Source: a virus
IMG/VR virus record: IMGVR_UViG_3300026519_000490
Span: 1 to 49,318 of that record
Length of the DNA: 49,318 nt
Reading direction: 5' to 3' (one strand)
The notes under the pieces are model-generated. The model worked only from the letters and a program-made list of their open reading frames with translations, searched no databases and was not told the DNA's origin. Each line of letters starts with the position of its first letter. Positions within the stretch are counted from its first letter, which is position 1. A program made the translations under genes and the position numbers. Below, piece by piece: positions 20,682 through 29,384 of the stretch.

Positions 20682-22613
20682 TTATTTAATCGGGCAAAGA
20701 CCGCCAGCACAACCAATTTGGTCTCCGGAGATATCATTTTCGGAGATCTGTAAGTCCGTGATGGGAGCAGTTGAGGCACTCATCTTTTCGTATTCTTCCT
20801 TTGTGATTTCCTCGAGCGGTGCCTGAACAAAGCCATGCTCACTATGCAACAAAAACGACAGAGATTTTATATTCTTATTGTAGTTCACTGCTAGCCACTC
20901 TCTAATCTCAGATAATTCTTCCCTAGCATAATAAACAGTAACCGAAACTGCGTTATCCGACCACTCTTCCTGAAGTCTTTTTACGATCTCGAGCTGTTGT
21001 ATTGCACTAATATCTTTTGAGAACGTTGCGTGACTTGGTAATTTACACGGAAATTCAACAACATAGGTGGTGCGATTTTCGGTGCCATCAAAATTCTTCA
21101 CATATTCAATTTTGTATCCGTTCTTACGACAAACATCTATTAATTTACTGTCGGACGAAATTCTAACTCTACGAATGTGAAATTCAGAAAATCCTGGGTG
21201 CCCGCCTGGAGTCACGCCAGCAAGCAAGCTTAAAGTTCCAGAAGGCTTGACCGTTGTCAGTTTTATACTTACTGGAAAATTATTTGCAGCACTATATTCT
21301 ACGTCAAAAACCCTTAACGCCTCGTAGGTCTCGCTTAGCCATCCTTTCTGCTCCTCGGAAGACATACAATAACCAGTTATCCCGATCCCCATACGCATGT
21401 TGGCGTGGACAATCTTTTCAGTAGATGGTTGGTGACACTTCAGTGCCAAACTATGCTTGTTGATCCGATAAAGATATTTAGATACTCTTAACAACTCCTC
21501 TTTAGAGCCGATATTAGGCAAGAATATTTCAGCTAAACAGCAGGTTTCTCGATCAGCAAGAAATTGCTCCCCACAAGGATTAACCCCTTCTACCTCTGAG
21601 TCAAGGTACTGTGTCTCGCCAGCCCTGCCGGTCTTTCTTGCGTTTGCTATATTGATCAAGCCATATGGTTCACCGTTCCCTCGGTATCCTTCCCAAAATT
21701 GTTCTGGTAGTTTCGAGAAATCGTCACACACCACGGTATTATTAGAGTTAGCTCGCCAATTGGGGATGTTACCGAGATCCCAACGTTTAGCATTCAGGAA
21801 CTCAAAATCATCCATATCTCCAATAGCAATCTGAGCTGAACGTCGGATTCCACCTGCTACAACGATTTCCCCAATGATATTCATCACATCAAGACAATCG
21901 ATTGGGCGCGCCCGCTTGCCTCTCCTACCCTGTAACACCTTACATATGTTTTCGATGCCTGCTACCAGGATTTCTGGTCCGCTAGCAGTGCCGCCGAATC
22001 CTATAATAGGGGTGCCAGCGCCTCTTACGCACATCGTAGAGTAACTAAACCCTTTACCAGATAAAAAATAAGCTTTTAAAACTTTTCCAAGTAATTTAAC
22101 CCACCCTTGACGTGTATCAGGGACGATGAAATCTGCATCTGCGCCAGCTACGCGCTTAATAACCACCTTCTTCTTAGGCAGCTTAGGAAGTTGATAAACA
22201 TGCTCTCGCTGGATATTGAACCCGACGCCCGACCCCAGCATCAAGGCGTCCATTGCCCACACGAAAGGCTCGATGGGGTGGTTTACTACTGTAAATGAGC
22301 AGTTTTGTAGGCTGAAAAGTCCAAGCTTATCGACTGTCTTAGTGCCCAACTGCCATAAAAATCTACCTGCCACACTTCCTTTTAGTTCTAAAAAGATATC
22401 CCGCAACTCATCTTCTTCTTTCTTCGTGAAACCTACTCCTAATTGCTTATCACATCCCCTTAGCACTCTTTCAATTGTATCTGCAAATTCTTCGGTCTCT
22501 TCTTCTCCCTCTTTGAGACGACGCGCGTATGTTCTCTTGTAGACGATATACCCAATTTCTCCCCACGGCGTTACTTTAGCTCCTTTATTTAAAAAATCCT
22601 TCATTCCTTTCAT
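20682..22613 (-). CDS. nrdJ: Class II (B12-dependent) ribonucleotide reductase
   Basis: A 643-aa enzyme reducing ribonucleotides to deoxyribonucleotides with adenosylcobalamin, so it needs B12 from the host but no oxygen and no second subunit. Landmarks are FSLQNCSFTVV (redox Cys), VEGVNPCGEQFLADRETCCL (active-site Cys near residue 347), TTVKPSGTLSLLAGVTPGGH and the C-terminal shuttle GCAGGLCPIK. Length suits the monomeric class. It overlaps the helicase stop (ATGA) and heads the nucleotide part of the replication block. Confidence 0.95.
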   Translation of the reverse strand: MKGMKDFLNKGAKVTPWGEIGYIVYKRTYARRLKEGEEETEEFADTIERVLRGCDKQLGVGFTKKEEDELRDIFLELKGSVAGRFLWQLGTKTVDKLGLFSLQNCSFTVVNHPIEPFVWAMDALMLGSGVGFNIQREHVYQLPKLPKKKVVIKRVAGADADFIVPDTRQGWVKLLGKVLKAYFLSGKGFSYSTMCVRGAGTPIIGFGGTASGPEILVAGIENICKVLQGRRGKRARPIDCLDVMNIIGEIVVAGGIRRSAQIAIGDMDDFEFLNAKRWDLGNIPNWRANSNNTVVCDDFSKLPEQFWEGYRGNGEPYGLINIANARKTGRAGETQYLDSEVEGVNPCGEQFLADRETCCLAEIFLPNIGSKEELLRVSKYLYRINKHSLALKCHQPSTEKIVHANMRMGIGITGYCMSSEEQKGWLSETYEALRVFDVEYSAANNFPVSIKLTTVKPSGTLSLLAGVTPGGHPGFSEFHIRRVRISSDSKLIDVCRKNGYKIEYVKNFDGTENRTTYVVEFPCKLPSHATFSKDISAIQQLEIVKRLQEEWSDNAVSVTVYYAREELSEIREWLAVNYNKNIKSLSFLLHSEHGFVQAPLEEITKEEYEKMSASTAPITDLQISENDISGDQIGCAGGLCPIK

Positions 22614-24004
22614 AATTTTTTCTCCTTTTTGTTTTTCTCTTCCATATAAGCTTTATATTTTTCATCTAGGCGCAGTTTCTGCTTCTTAACGCCATTTTGT
22701 TGTATTTCTTCTAGGGAATCATCCGATGGTTCGAAGACTTCTATATCCACCCGGCTCGTGTCCATCCGAATCGGGCACACTATCCCATCCGCACCATTTC
22801 TATTTTTAGCTATAAAGATGCGCCCACTGTCGCATTGTTTATCTGCAACTGTGCGAGATAGCGAAAAAATAAAGTCGGCTACAAAGCACTTGTTGAAAGC
22901 TTCGCTAATTGATTCCATTGTGACAACTTCCGCATTGAGACCAGATCTATTTGTCTGGCTACAGGTCCATGTAGGGCAAGAAAATTCCCCCGCAAGCCCC
23001 CTCATCTCTTCGTAGATACTTTCTAATTCATTGCGCTTTTCTCTCTCATGTCTTGTAGGCTTTAGGAGATCCCCGTAGTCAATAATAATTAAATCAACCT
23101 CAAACCCTCTCTGGATTACTTTTGTCAAGTGGCTCCTGATAGTCATGACGCTAGCAGATTTCGTGGGATACTCTTTGATCAGTAACTGCCCCTTGATTTC
23201 TTTTATTTGTTCAAAAACTTCATCCTTCAAGTCGTTCAGGGAGTTTAATGGGAAGCCGGTAAGACAAGAATCATACCTCTTCCCGACAACTGTATCCTGA
23301 AGTTCTAGCGTGTAATGTACAATATTCTTGCCTGCCTTTAGCGCAGCTGCGCCGAGGTGAACCATCGCCATGCTCTTGCCGCTTCCAGTTGGGGCAATTA
23401 CTACTCCAAGCTCTCCCTTTCCTAGCCCGCCTTGGATAAAACCATCAATAACTTCCCACCCTGTAGATACCGGATTTCTCGCCCGTAGCACGTATCGCGA
23501 TTCAAAGTGTTTTATAAACTCATAGCCCTGCTCATTATCAGTCCCCAATTTAAGTGCTTTTCCTATCACTTCCTGAATTTCATCGAAAGAAGACTTCTCC
23601 ATCAGCTGGACGCTCTTTAACATTGCTTCTTTGAGGGTCTGTTTCTTGCAAAAGTCAATAGATTTTTCCTTGACATATTCTTCGTTCACTTCCTTCAGTT
23701 TATTCGATAAAATTCTGGCATAAAAATCACGCACCTGCTTTTGAATAGTGGGTTTTAGGATTTCAATTTCTGAACGTAGAACTGATTCAAAAGTAGCACG
23801 ACTGGGGTATCTGCTAAATTCTTCTTTATAAGAATAGATTAGTTTTGTGAATTCTTGTAGATATTTTAGTTCGAAAAAACTACTCTTTAAAACTTCACCG
23901 ACCTGATCGGCAAACATGGAGTCGTCCAAAATTAGCTGAGCAAGCGTCTCCTGGAAAGGTTTGCCAAATTTTGCAAGGGAAATATCGCTGTTTTTTTCAT
24001 TCAT
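22610..24004 (-). CDS. Replicative DNA helicase, DnaB/gp41 type
   Basis: A 464-aa hexameric helicase of the RecA-like DnaB family. The N-terminal helical domain (LAQLILDDSMFADQVGEVLK) is followed by Walker A GVVIAPTGSGKSMAMVHLG near residue 206, Walker B VDLIIIDYGDLL near 305 and SQTNRSGLN. Family members unwind DNA ahead of the polymerase 5' to 3'. It overlaps the exonuclease gene upstream and the reductase gene downstream, indicating one operon. Confidence 0.93.
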   Translation of the reverse strand: MNEKNSDISLAKFGKPFQETLAQLILDDSMFADQVGEVLKSSFFELKYLQEFTKLIYSYKEEFSRYPSRATFESVLRSEIEILKPTIQKQVRDFYARILSNKLKEVNEEYVKEKSIDFCKKQTLKEAMLKSVQLMEKSSFDEIQEVIGKALKLGTDNEQGYEFIKHFESRYVLRARNPVSTGWEVIDGFIQGGLGKGELGVVIAPTGSGKSMAMVHLGAAALKAGKNIVHYTLELQDTVVGKRYDSCLTGFPLNSLNDLKDEVFEQIKEIKGQLLIKEYPTKSASVMTIRSHLTKVIQRGFEVDLIIIDYGDLLKPTRHEREKRNELESIYEEMRGLAGEFSCPTWTCSQTNRSGLNAEVVTMESISEAFNKCFVADFIFSLSRTVADKQCDSGRIFIAKNRNGADGIVCPIRMDTSRVDIEVFEPSDDSLEEIQQNGVKKQKLRLDEKYKAYMEEKNKKEKKL

Positions 24005-24974
24005 ATGAATACCCCCTGATCATTTTATAAAAATTAATAAACATATTGTTAAAATTTATCTCCCCGAACCCCTCTTTGATCATGCCCAAGACAAATTTAG
24101 TCTGATTGAAGGCAGGTTTGAAGTTTTCGAATACCTCCTCCACCTTTTCTGACCCTACTTTGCCAACGAGAGGCTCTTTCAGTTGCATCATTTTATAATT
24201 TTTCTCAACTATAGCTCTACTTTCGACCAGCACCTCGTGGGCTTTATATTTTTTCTCAAGTGTTTCGATATACTTGACAAGGTCATCATAAGAATAACTC
24301 CTTTCTTCCTTGAGTATCGGAAAGCGTTTAGCGACTGTCGGGAGCCCTAAACCCTGGACTCCTGGAAGGTTATCAGAAGAGTCGCCCGTCATCGCCCTTG
24401 CAAGAGCGAAATTATTAGGATGAATTTCAAACTTCTCTAATATGCTCTTTTTGCTCAAAACTTCCTTTTGGATCGGGCGGAGCATCACTGTACTCTCGTT
24501 CAACAATTGATAAAAATCTTTGTCGCTTGAAACTATAATTTTTTCATAATCGTCAAATCTCTTATGCTGACAAGTGTATGCAATTAAGTCATCCGCCTCG
24601 ACTCCCTCGATGAGGAGTTGCACAATGGGTGTCTGATTTAAAATTTCAAACAGCTTGAGAAGTTGCCAGTCTTTATTGGCTGCCTCCTCCTGCTCGCTCA
24701 ACGCTCTGATATTACGATTAAGGCGTAAAGGGCTCCTGCCAGCCTTGTAATCGCCTACAATAGCTTTTCTAGCTAAAGAACCGCCCGGGGCATCCCACGC
24801 AACCACTATCTCATCAGGGCTAGTCTCGCGCATGATCTTCTGCAAAGTTCTGAGGAAAGTCAGCGTGCCCCCACACGGATCACCATTCGCAGAAATCGCT
24901 GGTGATACTATATAGCCGCGTATAAATTGATTAAGACCATCTAAAATCAATAACCTCTTACATTTCTTCTCCAT
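23997..24974 (-). CDS. 5'-3' exonuclease / RNase H (FEN family)
   Basis: A 325-aa flap or RNA-primer nuclease like T4 Rnh and the N-terminal domain of Pol I. Metal-binding motifs appear in order: LILDGLNQFIRG, VVAWDAPGG, IEGVEADDLIAY, IIVSSDKDFYQLL and the helix-three-turn-helix region GDSSDNLPGVQGLGLPTV. It probably removes RNA primers in lagging-strand synthesis. It sits between uvsX and the helicase, with a 7-nt overlap to the latter. Confidence 0.93.
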   Translation of the reverse strand: MEKKCKRLLILDGLNQFIRGYIVSPAISANGDPCGGTLTFLRTLQKIMRETSPDEIVVAWDAPGGSLARKAIVGDYKAGRSPLRLNRNIRALSEQEEAANKDWQLLKLFEILNQTPIVQLLIEGVEADDLIAYTCQHKRFDDYEKIIVSSDKDFYQLLNESTVMLRPIQKEVLSKKSILEKFEIHPNNFALARAMTGDSSDNLPGVQGLGLPTVAKRFPILKEERSYSYDDLVKYIETLEKKYKAHEVLVESRAIVEKNYKMMQLKEPLVGKVGSEKVEEVFENFKPAFNQTKFVLGMIKEGFGEINFNNMFINFYKMIRGYSYE

Positions 24975-25000
24975 TCAACACCTCTCTTATATTTTTTTGC

Positions 25001-26164
25001 TCAATCAGACTGCACTTCCTCCCCCACGCCATCATTGAAGAAATCTTCAGCCTTGCCGAGCCTCTTATCAAACTTGAGAATAATTTCCTCTTCGACGATT
25101 TCATCTACACGCTTTGCAAATTTAGGATCTGCCCTCATCAGAGAGACAAATTGTTTATCACCCGACCACTTTGCCAGTTCGGAACCATCCTTATTCAACA
25201 ATTTGCTCCAGGAGCCACCAACATAAAATTCTGAACCTTTGATGGCGAGCAGAAGTGATTCTTCATTGAGGATCCCCACCTCGTCACCCCAGAGGATCTT
25301 AAATTCAGCAAATCTGTCTTGCGTCCCAAAACGAGATTTAACCAAACTAGCCTTAACATAAGAGCCAACTCTGAAGCCATTATCGTCAAACACATTTTGT
25401 TTGTTTGAAGTCGAACCTGTAAGCCAAATCCTTAGTGAGGTTGCGTAAACCGGTGTTTTGCCGCCTGGTGTAATATATTTCTGGGTCATTTTAGCATATT
25501 TAGCTCCCCCTTGTACTTTGGATAACTCGTCGATATTTGACTTTAGTTGATTCAAAAGCAAAACCGTGCCCCCATTATCACTCAAGGGGTTGATTAGCTT
25601 TGAAAAAGCCTTCGCTAAGACTCGTGCTTTCACCCCTACGCTAGAGTTGGGGTTCATATCGCCGACAACATCTGATTTAGTCGGAGCCATCGCTACAGAA
25701 TCCAATATGAAGAGAAATTTCATCTCTTTAATCTGAACGAACTGTTCAATTATCTCTAAAAATGTTTCAAGACTTTCGGGAACCATCAACTGCATCTTGG
25801 AAATGTCAATTCCTGCTGCTTCCAAGAATTCTGTATTGATAGCTCGTTCAAAATCAGCGTAAACCGGTACAATCCCCATCTCGATGGCGTTCTTGGCTAT
25901 CTGGATCGCCATATAACTTTTACCAGTACTGGATAAGCCAGCTAGTTCAGTTACACGTCCAACAGGAATGCCTGCCCGTTTACCTCTACAGATAGCAGCA
26001 TCCAGCCAGCTTGAGCCGGTCGGAATCCATTCAGTTACATCTGCCAAATTCTCGCCGGCTTCTAAATCTGTCGAAATCTTGGAGCCGGCTACTTTATCAG
26101 CCATTCTCCTTAGAGCCGACATATCTATTTTACCAGGTGCTACTTTTTCTTTACGTTTTTTCAT
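25001..26164 (-). CDS. uvsX: RecA/UvsX-like recombinase
   Basis: A 387-aa strand-exchange ATPase. Walker A is ELAGLSSTGKSYMAIQIAKN near residue 78, Walker B MKFLFILDSVAMAPT near 157 and the catalytic or DNA-binding loop area GGTVLLLNQLKSNI. It ends in an acidic tail. As in T4 it likely pairs with the gp32-like SSB encoded just upstream. A 32-bp palindrome with a T-tail lies between them, 12 nt before the ATG, so uvsX expression must pass an attenuator-like hairpin. Confidence 0.93.
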   Translation of the reverse strand: MKKRKEKVAPGKIDMSALRRMADKVAGSKISTDLEAGENLADVTEWIPTGSSWLDAAICRGKRAGIPVGRVTELAGLSSTGKSYMAIQIAKNAIEMGIVPVYADFERAINTEFLEAAGIDISKMQLMVPESLETFLEIIEQFVQIKEMKFLFILDSVAMAPTKSDVVGDMNPNSSVGVKARVLAKAFSKLINPLSDNGGTVLLLNQLKSNIDELSKVQGGAKYAKMTQKYITPGGKTPVYATSLRIWLTGSTSNKQNVFDDNGFRVGSYVKASLVKSRFGTQDRFAEFKILWGDEVGILNEESLLLAIKGSEFYVGGSWSKLLNKDGSELAKWSGDKQFVSLMRADPKFAKRVDEIVEEEIILKFDKRLGKAEDFFNDGVGEEVQSD

Positions 26165-26176
26165 TTCTCTCCCTCA

Positions 26177-26208
26177 AAAAGGAAAGGGCTTTAAAGCCCT
26201 TTCCTTTT
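26177..26208 (-). terminator. 32-bp perfect palindrome with T-tail
   Basis: The left half is AAAAGGAAAGGGCTTT and the right half its exact reverse complement. On the minus strand the stem ends in CCTTTTT, fitting a terminator after the SSB gene. The symmetric A/T tails would allow function in both directions. No promoter is visible between it and uvsX. Confidence 0.75.
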
Positions 26209-26226
26209 AATGTTTGATTTAGCTCG

Positions 26227-26964
26227 CTAGCTGGCTAAATCTTTAAAGGCATCATCAACACTACTAGCTCCGCTGTCTGCTGGAGGCTCTAAGACTGGTG
26301 ACTCACCGTTATCTTCTTCTACACTCAAATGTCCATCGAGCTTAGCTTGAACTTCCTCTGTTGACACTCTTTCATATAGTTCCTCAAAATTAGGCACAGA
26401 GTCTAACAGTTCAGTGCAATCATCGGAATCATCACCACAAAGTGGGCTGCTTTTGCGGCGTGGTGTAATATCGGTTGATGGATATTGCGCCCCAGCCTGC
26501 TTCCCATAGGTCAAGGTCAAGTCGACTCCCTCCTCGGTATCGGTGATGTCGCCAAAATCAGGATTCAAAATTAGCCCTAACAGCGTCTCATAAACTGTCT
26601 TCGAATAGCCCCAAATCTTAACTCCCCCGTCTTCTTCACCGCGAACAATCACTGGTGAAAAGAAACGCTGTTTTGCCGAGATATCCTTTGCCATCTTTAC
26701 TGATTCGTCATCACCTTCACGATACAATGAGTATGAGAAGTTGCATACTGGGCATTCGTCGCCAAAGTTCCGCTTAGGGCACATGAAGCCGGTTTCACCT
26801 ACGTTGTAGTGAAAGTGGAAGCTCTTAAAGGGGTCCCCATCTTCAGTTGGGACGATTCGGATGTCCTGCTTGCCATCTTTCGGCTTCCAGAATTTTCCGC
26901 CTTTTCCACGTTGTTTTGATTCAACGAGCTTTTGTTTCATTTTTTTAAGATCTAATTTAGCCAT
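26227..26964 (-). CDS. gp32-like single-stranded DNA-binding protein
   Basis: A 245-aa protein with the gp32 layout: a basic N-terminus for cooperative binding (DLKKMKQKLVESKQRGKGGK), a zinc module with GFMCPKRNFGDECPVCNFSY near residues 60-75 and an acidic C-terminal tail ending VDDAFKDLAS that usually recruits replication partners. AGGAAAG precedes ATG 26964. It protects ssDNA and organises the helicase, polymerase and UvsX. Confidence 0.9.
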   Translation of the reverse strand: MAKLDLKKMKQKLVESKQRGKGGKFWKPKDGKQDIRIVPTEDGDPFKSFHFHYNVGETGFMCPKRNFGDECPVCNFSYSLYREGDDESVKMAKDISAKQRFFSPVIVRGEEDGGVKIWGYSKTVYETLLGLILNPDFGDITDTEEGVDLTLTYGKQAGAQYPSTDITPRRKSSPLCGDDSDDCTELLDSVPNFEELYERVSTEEVQAKLDGHLSVEEDNGESPVLEPPADSGASSVDDAFKDLAS

Positions 26965-26992
26965 TTTGCTTTCCTGTGTTTTTGTTTAGTTA

Positions 26993-27016
26993 TATCGCTC
27001 TCTAATTTCAGAGCGA
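26993..27016 (-). other. Intergenic hairpin
   Basis: Minus strand ATCGCTCT-GAAATTAG-AGAGCGAT, an 8-bp stem that overlaps the end of the 85-aa gene. No T-run follows, so it may protect or separate transcripts rather than terminate. Confidence 0.5.
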
Positions 27017-27265
27017 TGCGTTGGTAAGGAAGGTTTCTTCAGATAGCTCCTCTACAGCTAATTCACCTTTCACGGTGTTGTGGTTGAAAATACGGAAGTT
27101 TGCACTCTCAACATCCCAGACTGTTTCCAATCCTTTTTTCACAAACGGTGCCGTGGGGCGACGAATACGTTCCAAGATTGCTTGGGGCAAATCTATCACT
27201 TTTACAAACTTCATTGTGCGTGATGTTCCATCTTTCTTAACGAATGTTCCTTTAAATAATCTCAT
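27008..27265 (-). CDS. Conserved small phage protein, SH3-like (inferred)
   Basis: An 85-aa protein from ATG 27265 with GAGGA 5 nt upstream; the longer open frame crosses the promoter and is not used. It reads LFKGTFVKKDGTSRTMKFVK, then a helix and LETVWDVESANFRIFNHNTV, a beta-rich pattern seen in a small conserved protein of marine phages. Function is unknown. It is the first gene of a strong promoter, ahead of the SSB gene. Confidence 0.65.
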   Translation of the reverse strand: MRLFKGTFVKKDGTSRTMKFVKVIDLPQAILERIRRPTAPFVKKGLETVWDVESANFRIFNHNTVKGELAVEELSEETFLTNASL

Positions 27266-27289
27266 GATATCCTCTTTTTGTTTTTGTTT

Positions 27290-27318
27290 AGTATAACTCA
27301 TTTTTCTTAGCTTGTCAA
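27290..27318 (-). promoter_or_regulatory. Sigma-70 promoter
   Basis: Minus strand TTGACA (27318-27313), 17-nt spacer, TATACT (27295-27290), five to six matches in both boxes. It drives the 85-aa gene and then the SSB gene. It overlaps the last codons of the upstream 283-aa gene. Confidence 0.85.
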
Positions 27319-28166
27319 GACTTTTCCTCTCCTTGAATCTGCTTTGTATTAAAAAGGCAAAATACAAAATTATCTTCATATTCAGTAGGGAAGATGCCAA
27401 ATTTTACTTCGGCTGCTCCGTCGGAGCGGCTCCTCACTTGCGCCCTTATTTTTCCCAATAGATGCTTATCGCTGTTGAGCATCCCCTTGTTTATAGCGTA
27501 AAGATAGTACTTTTCAGAAGGTTTGTCAATAGAAAAAAACATTTTATCCTCCTTATCATCGATACTCGTTATTCCAATTGTGCTAATTCTGTTGGGCACC
27601 TGCGGCGCTGTGACGTGACCCATAACCGGCACCGAATTCATAAACACCTGTACCATATGATATGTTGAGGCGATAATTTCTGCTTGTTTTGTGCTATATT
27701 CCATAATAGACACATCTCCGCTTATGTCATCGATTAAGGGGATATCAACAAGAAACATTCTTTCTATCATACCAGATCTGGCGTATTGTTGCAAGACATT
27801 AAATGCGACTCTCTCTTGTAGAAATTCTGTTTCTGTCAGCAAGCCGCGCTCGCTCCTTAGGAACATACAACTTACCTTTTCTCCCTTTAGTTGCTCTATA
27901 ATTCGTAGTGAGGAGCCGCTGATCGCTTCTGAACCAGTACAAACGACCAGAACCTCCCCACGTATGTCGGAAAAAAAAGCGCCGAAATTTGGGGTATTCC
28001 TCTCGTATTCTTCGACACTATTTTCAAAGGAAATGTGCCTCACACTGTCGTTATCGTTATTGTTTCCCACAACAATGCTGTAAATTTTATATTGGGGATA
28101 TTGTCCAAACCCAGTGGAAACGCTGCTAGCCAAATCACCTAATGCAACTATATTCAAGTCTGTCAT
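27315..28166 (-). CDS. Conserved phage protein, possible tubulin/FtsZ-like fold
   Basis: A 283-aa protein with alternating strands and helices. It opens with LNIVALGDLASSVSTGFGQY followed by KIYSIVVG, a strand-loop-helix-strand as at a nucleotide-binding start. It then has EVLVVCTGSEAISGSSLRII, where FtsZ/tubulin carry the GGGTGTG loop, and a long central helix (AEIIASTYHMVQVFMNSVPV). The order fits a divergent tubulin-like GTPase, but the signature glycines are not conserved, so this is a hypothesis. It overlaps the polymerase stop (ATGA). Confidence 0.5.
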   Translation of the reverse strand: MTDLNIVALGDLASSVSTGFGQYPQYKIYSIVVGNNNDNDSVRHISFENSVEEYERNTPNFGAFFSDIRGEVLVVCTGSEAISGSSLRIIEQLKGEKVSCMFLRSERGLLTETEFLQERVAFNVLQQYARSGMIERMFLVDIPLIDDISGDVSIMEYSTKQAEIIASTYHMVQVFMNSVPVMGHVTAPQVPNRISTIGITSIDDKEDKMFFSIDKPSEKYYLYAINKGMLNSDKHLLGKIRAQVRSRSDGAAEVKFGIFPTEYEDNFVFCLFNTKQIQGEEKS

Positions 28167-29350
28167 ACCTCTACCTCAGTCATTTTATCAAGACCTTTGC
28201 CAATTTTTACCGAAGTTTTAAAATTTCCTAACTCTGTGAAGGAGAAAATATCCCTTACCTCTTTAATATTTGACTTCTCTTCATAAGAGAAGTCTAAGAT
28301 AATTGAATCATGTATAATGAAAGCAATGTGCGCTTTTTTACCTTTCAAAAAGTCATGCACCTTGATTGCTTGTCGTAAGACAAGGTCGCTAGTTGTACTC
28401 TGGATGATATAATTCAGTGAGTGATAACTATCGGCTTTTATTTTGCGATTAAAATAATTTGTTACTTCATAACCATCCCAGAACTTCTCTCTGATTTTTT
28501 TCGTATCATATAGTGAGTCGAACTTGGAATTATCCACAACAGTTGAGCCATAAAGCCATGCAAAGACATCCTTTTTCACAGCCTCTCGGCTAGCAGCGCC
28601 AGTTTGCTCCATGTTCCATTTGTGGATATCTCCTTCTGGCTGCTCAAGCTCGTTTAGTGCCAATAATGTCCTTAGCTCGGCTGCATTGTAATCAAACTCA
28701 ACAAACCAGCCTTTTGACGGCTTTACTATGGCACGGTATGCGGCATCCATCGTAAGAATGGGGAAGGTATTCGGGGCTGTAGTTAATCGCCCTGTCTTAG
28801 AACCAAACTGATTGTAATCTACGTTCTTTCTTACAGTCTCCAGTTTTTTCAGGAAGCCCCTAACGCGAGGTTTGTGGCGTTGCTTCGATAGAACGCCACT
28901 TTCTATTATTAAGCGCCTGCCCCGGATATCGCCTAAAAGCTCTTCTAGTTTTAGGCGATATCTATAATCACTCGGTTTCTTGAAGGTCTCAAAAACACTG
29001 TCGGTGATCTTGCACTTCATGTCAAAAAACTCTTTTAGAAATTGTACCGGCACCAGGTCATAAAAACATACTTCATTTAAATTTATCTTTGCTTCCGCAA
29101 AACTAGTAAGGTATGCTTGAAGTTTGCCCGTTAAGCGTTCCCATTCCTTGCTTAAGGAAGGTGGGCAAACTTCCTTCAAGGTCTGCCCAGTACAGTACAG
29201 CTGTGCGTACTCTATATCTTTTCCGCGTAGGTGCGGAAGGTATTTCCAAGTGCGGTCCAGGTTATCAGGAACCTTGCCGTGCATTAACAATTCACCTTTA
29301 AGATAAATTCCTATGCATTCTGATTTGTCGTCAAGGCTCATGAAAGTCAT
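28163..29350 (-). CDS. Family A DNA polymerase, compact
   Basis: About 395 aa from ATG 29350 (or 392 from ATG 29341). Motif A is WFVEFDYNAAELRTLLALNE near 220, motif B SREAVKKDVFAWLYGST near 260 and motif C AFIIHDSIILDF near 345, where HDS replaces the usual HDE. The fingers and palm are present, with FGSKTGRLTTAPNTFPIL before motif A. The N-terminal part is short and there is no proofreading exonuclease domain. ATG 29350 begins 5 nt after the -10 box, so the mRNA looks leaderless. It is the second DNA polymerase of the window; gap filling, repair or a main replicative role are all possible. Confidence 0.85.
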   Translation of the reverse strand: MTFMSLDDKSECIGIYLKGELLMHGKVPDNLDRTWKYLPHLRGKDIEYAQLYCTGQTLKEVCPPSLSKEWERLTGKLQAYLTSFAEAKINLNEVCFYDLVPVQFLKEFFDMKCKITDSVFETFKKPSDYRYRLKLEELLGDIRGRRLIIESGVLSKQRHKPRVRGFLKKLETVRKNVDYNQFGSKTGRLTTAPNTFPILTMDAAYRAIVKPSKGWFVEFDYNAAELRTLLALNELEQPEGDIHKWNMEQTGAASREAVKKDVFAWLYGSTVVDNSKFDSLYDTKKIREKFWDGYEVTNYFNRKIKADSYHSLNYIIQSTTSDLVLRQAIKVHDFLKGKKAHIAFIIHDSIILDFSYEEKSNIKEVRDIFSFTELGNFKTSVKIGKGLDKMTEVEV

Positions 29351-29355
29351 CGCCC

Positions 29356-29384
29356 ATTCTAACACATTATTCTTGAACGGTCAA
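29356..29384 (-). promoter_or_regulatory. Sigma-70 promoter
   Basis: Minus strand TTGACC (29384-29379), 17-nt spacer, TAGAAT (29361-29356). Predicted transcription start near 29349-29350, on the ATG of the polymerase gene. It lies over the 3' end of the preceding gene. Confidence 0.7.

Noticed and set aside
26993-27016. Hairpin before the SSB gene as a terminator or promoter
   Set aside because: Stem is good but lacks a T-run; the TATAAC after it has no -35 box at 17 nt.
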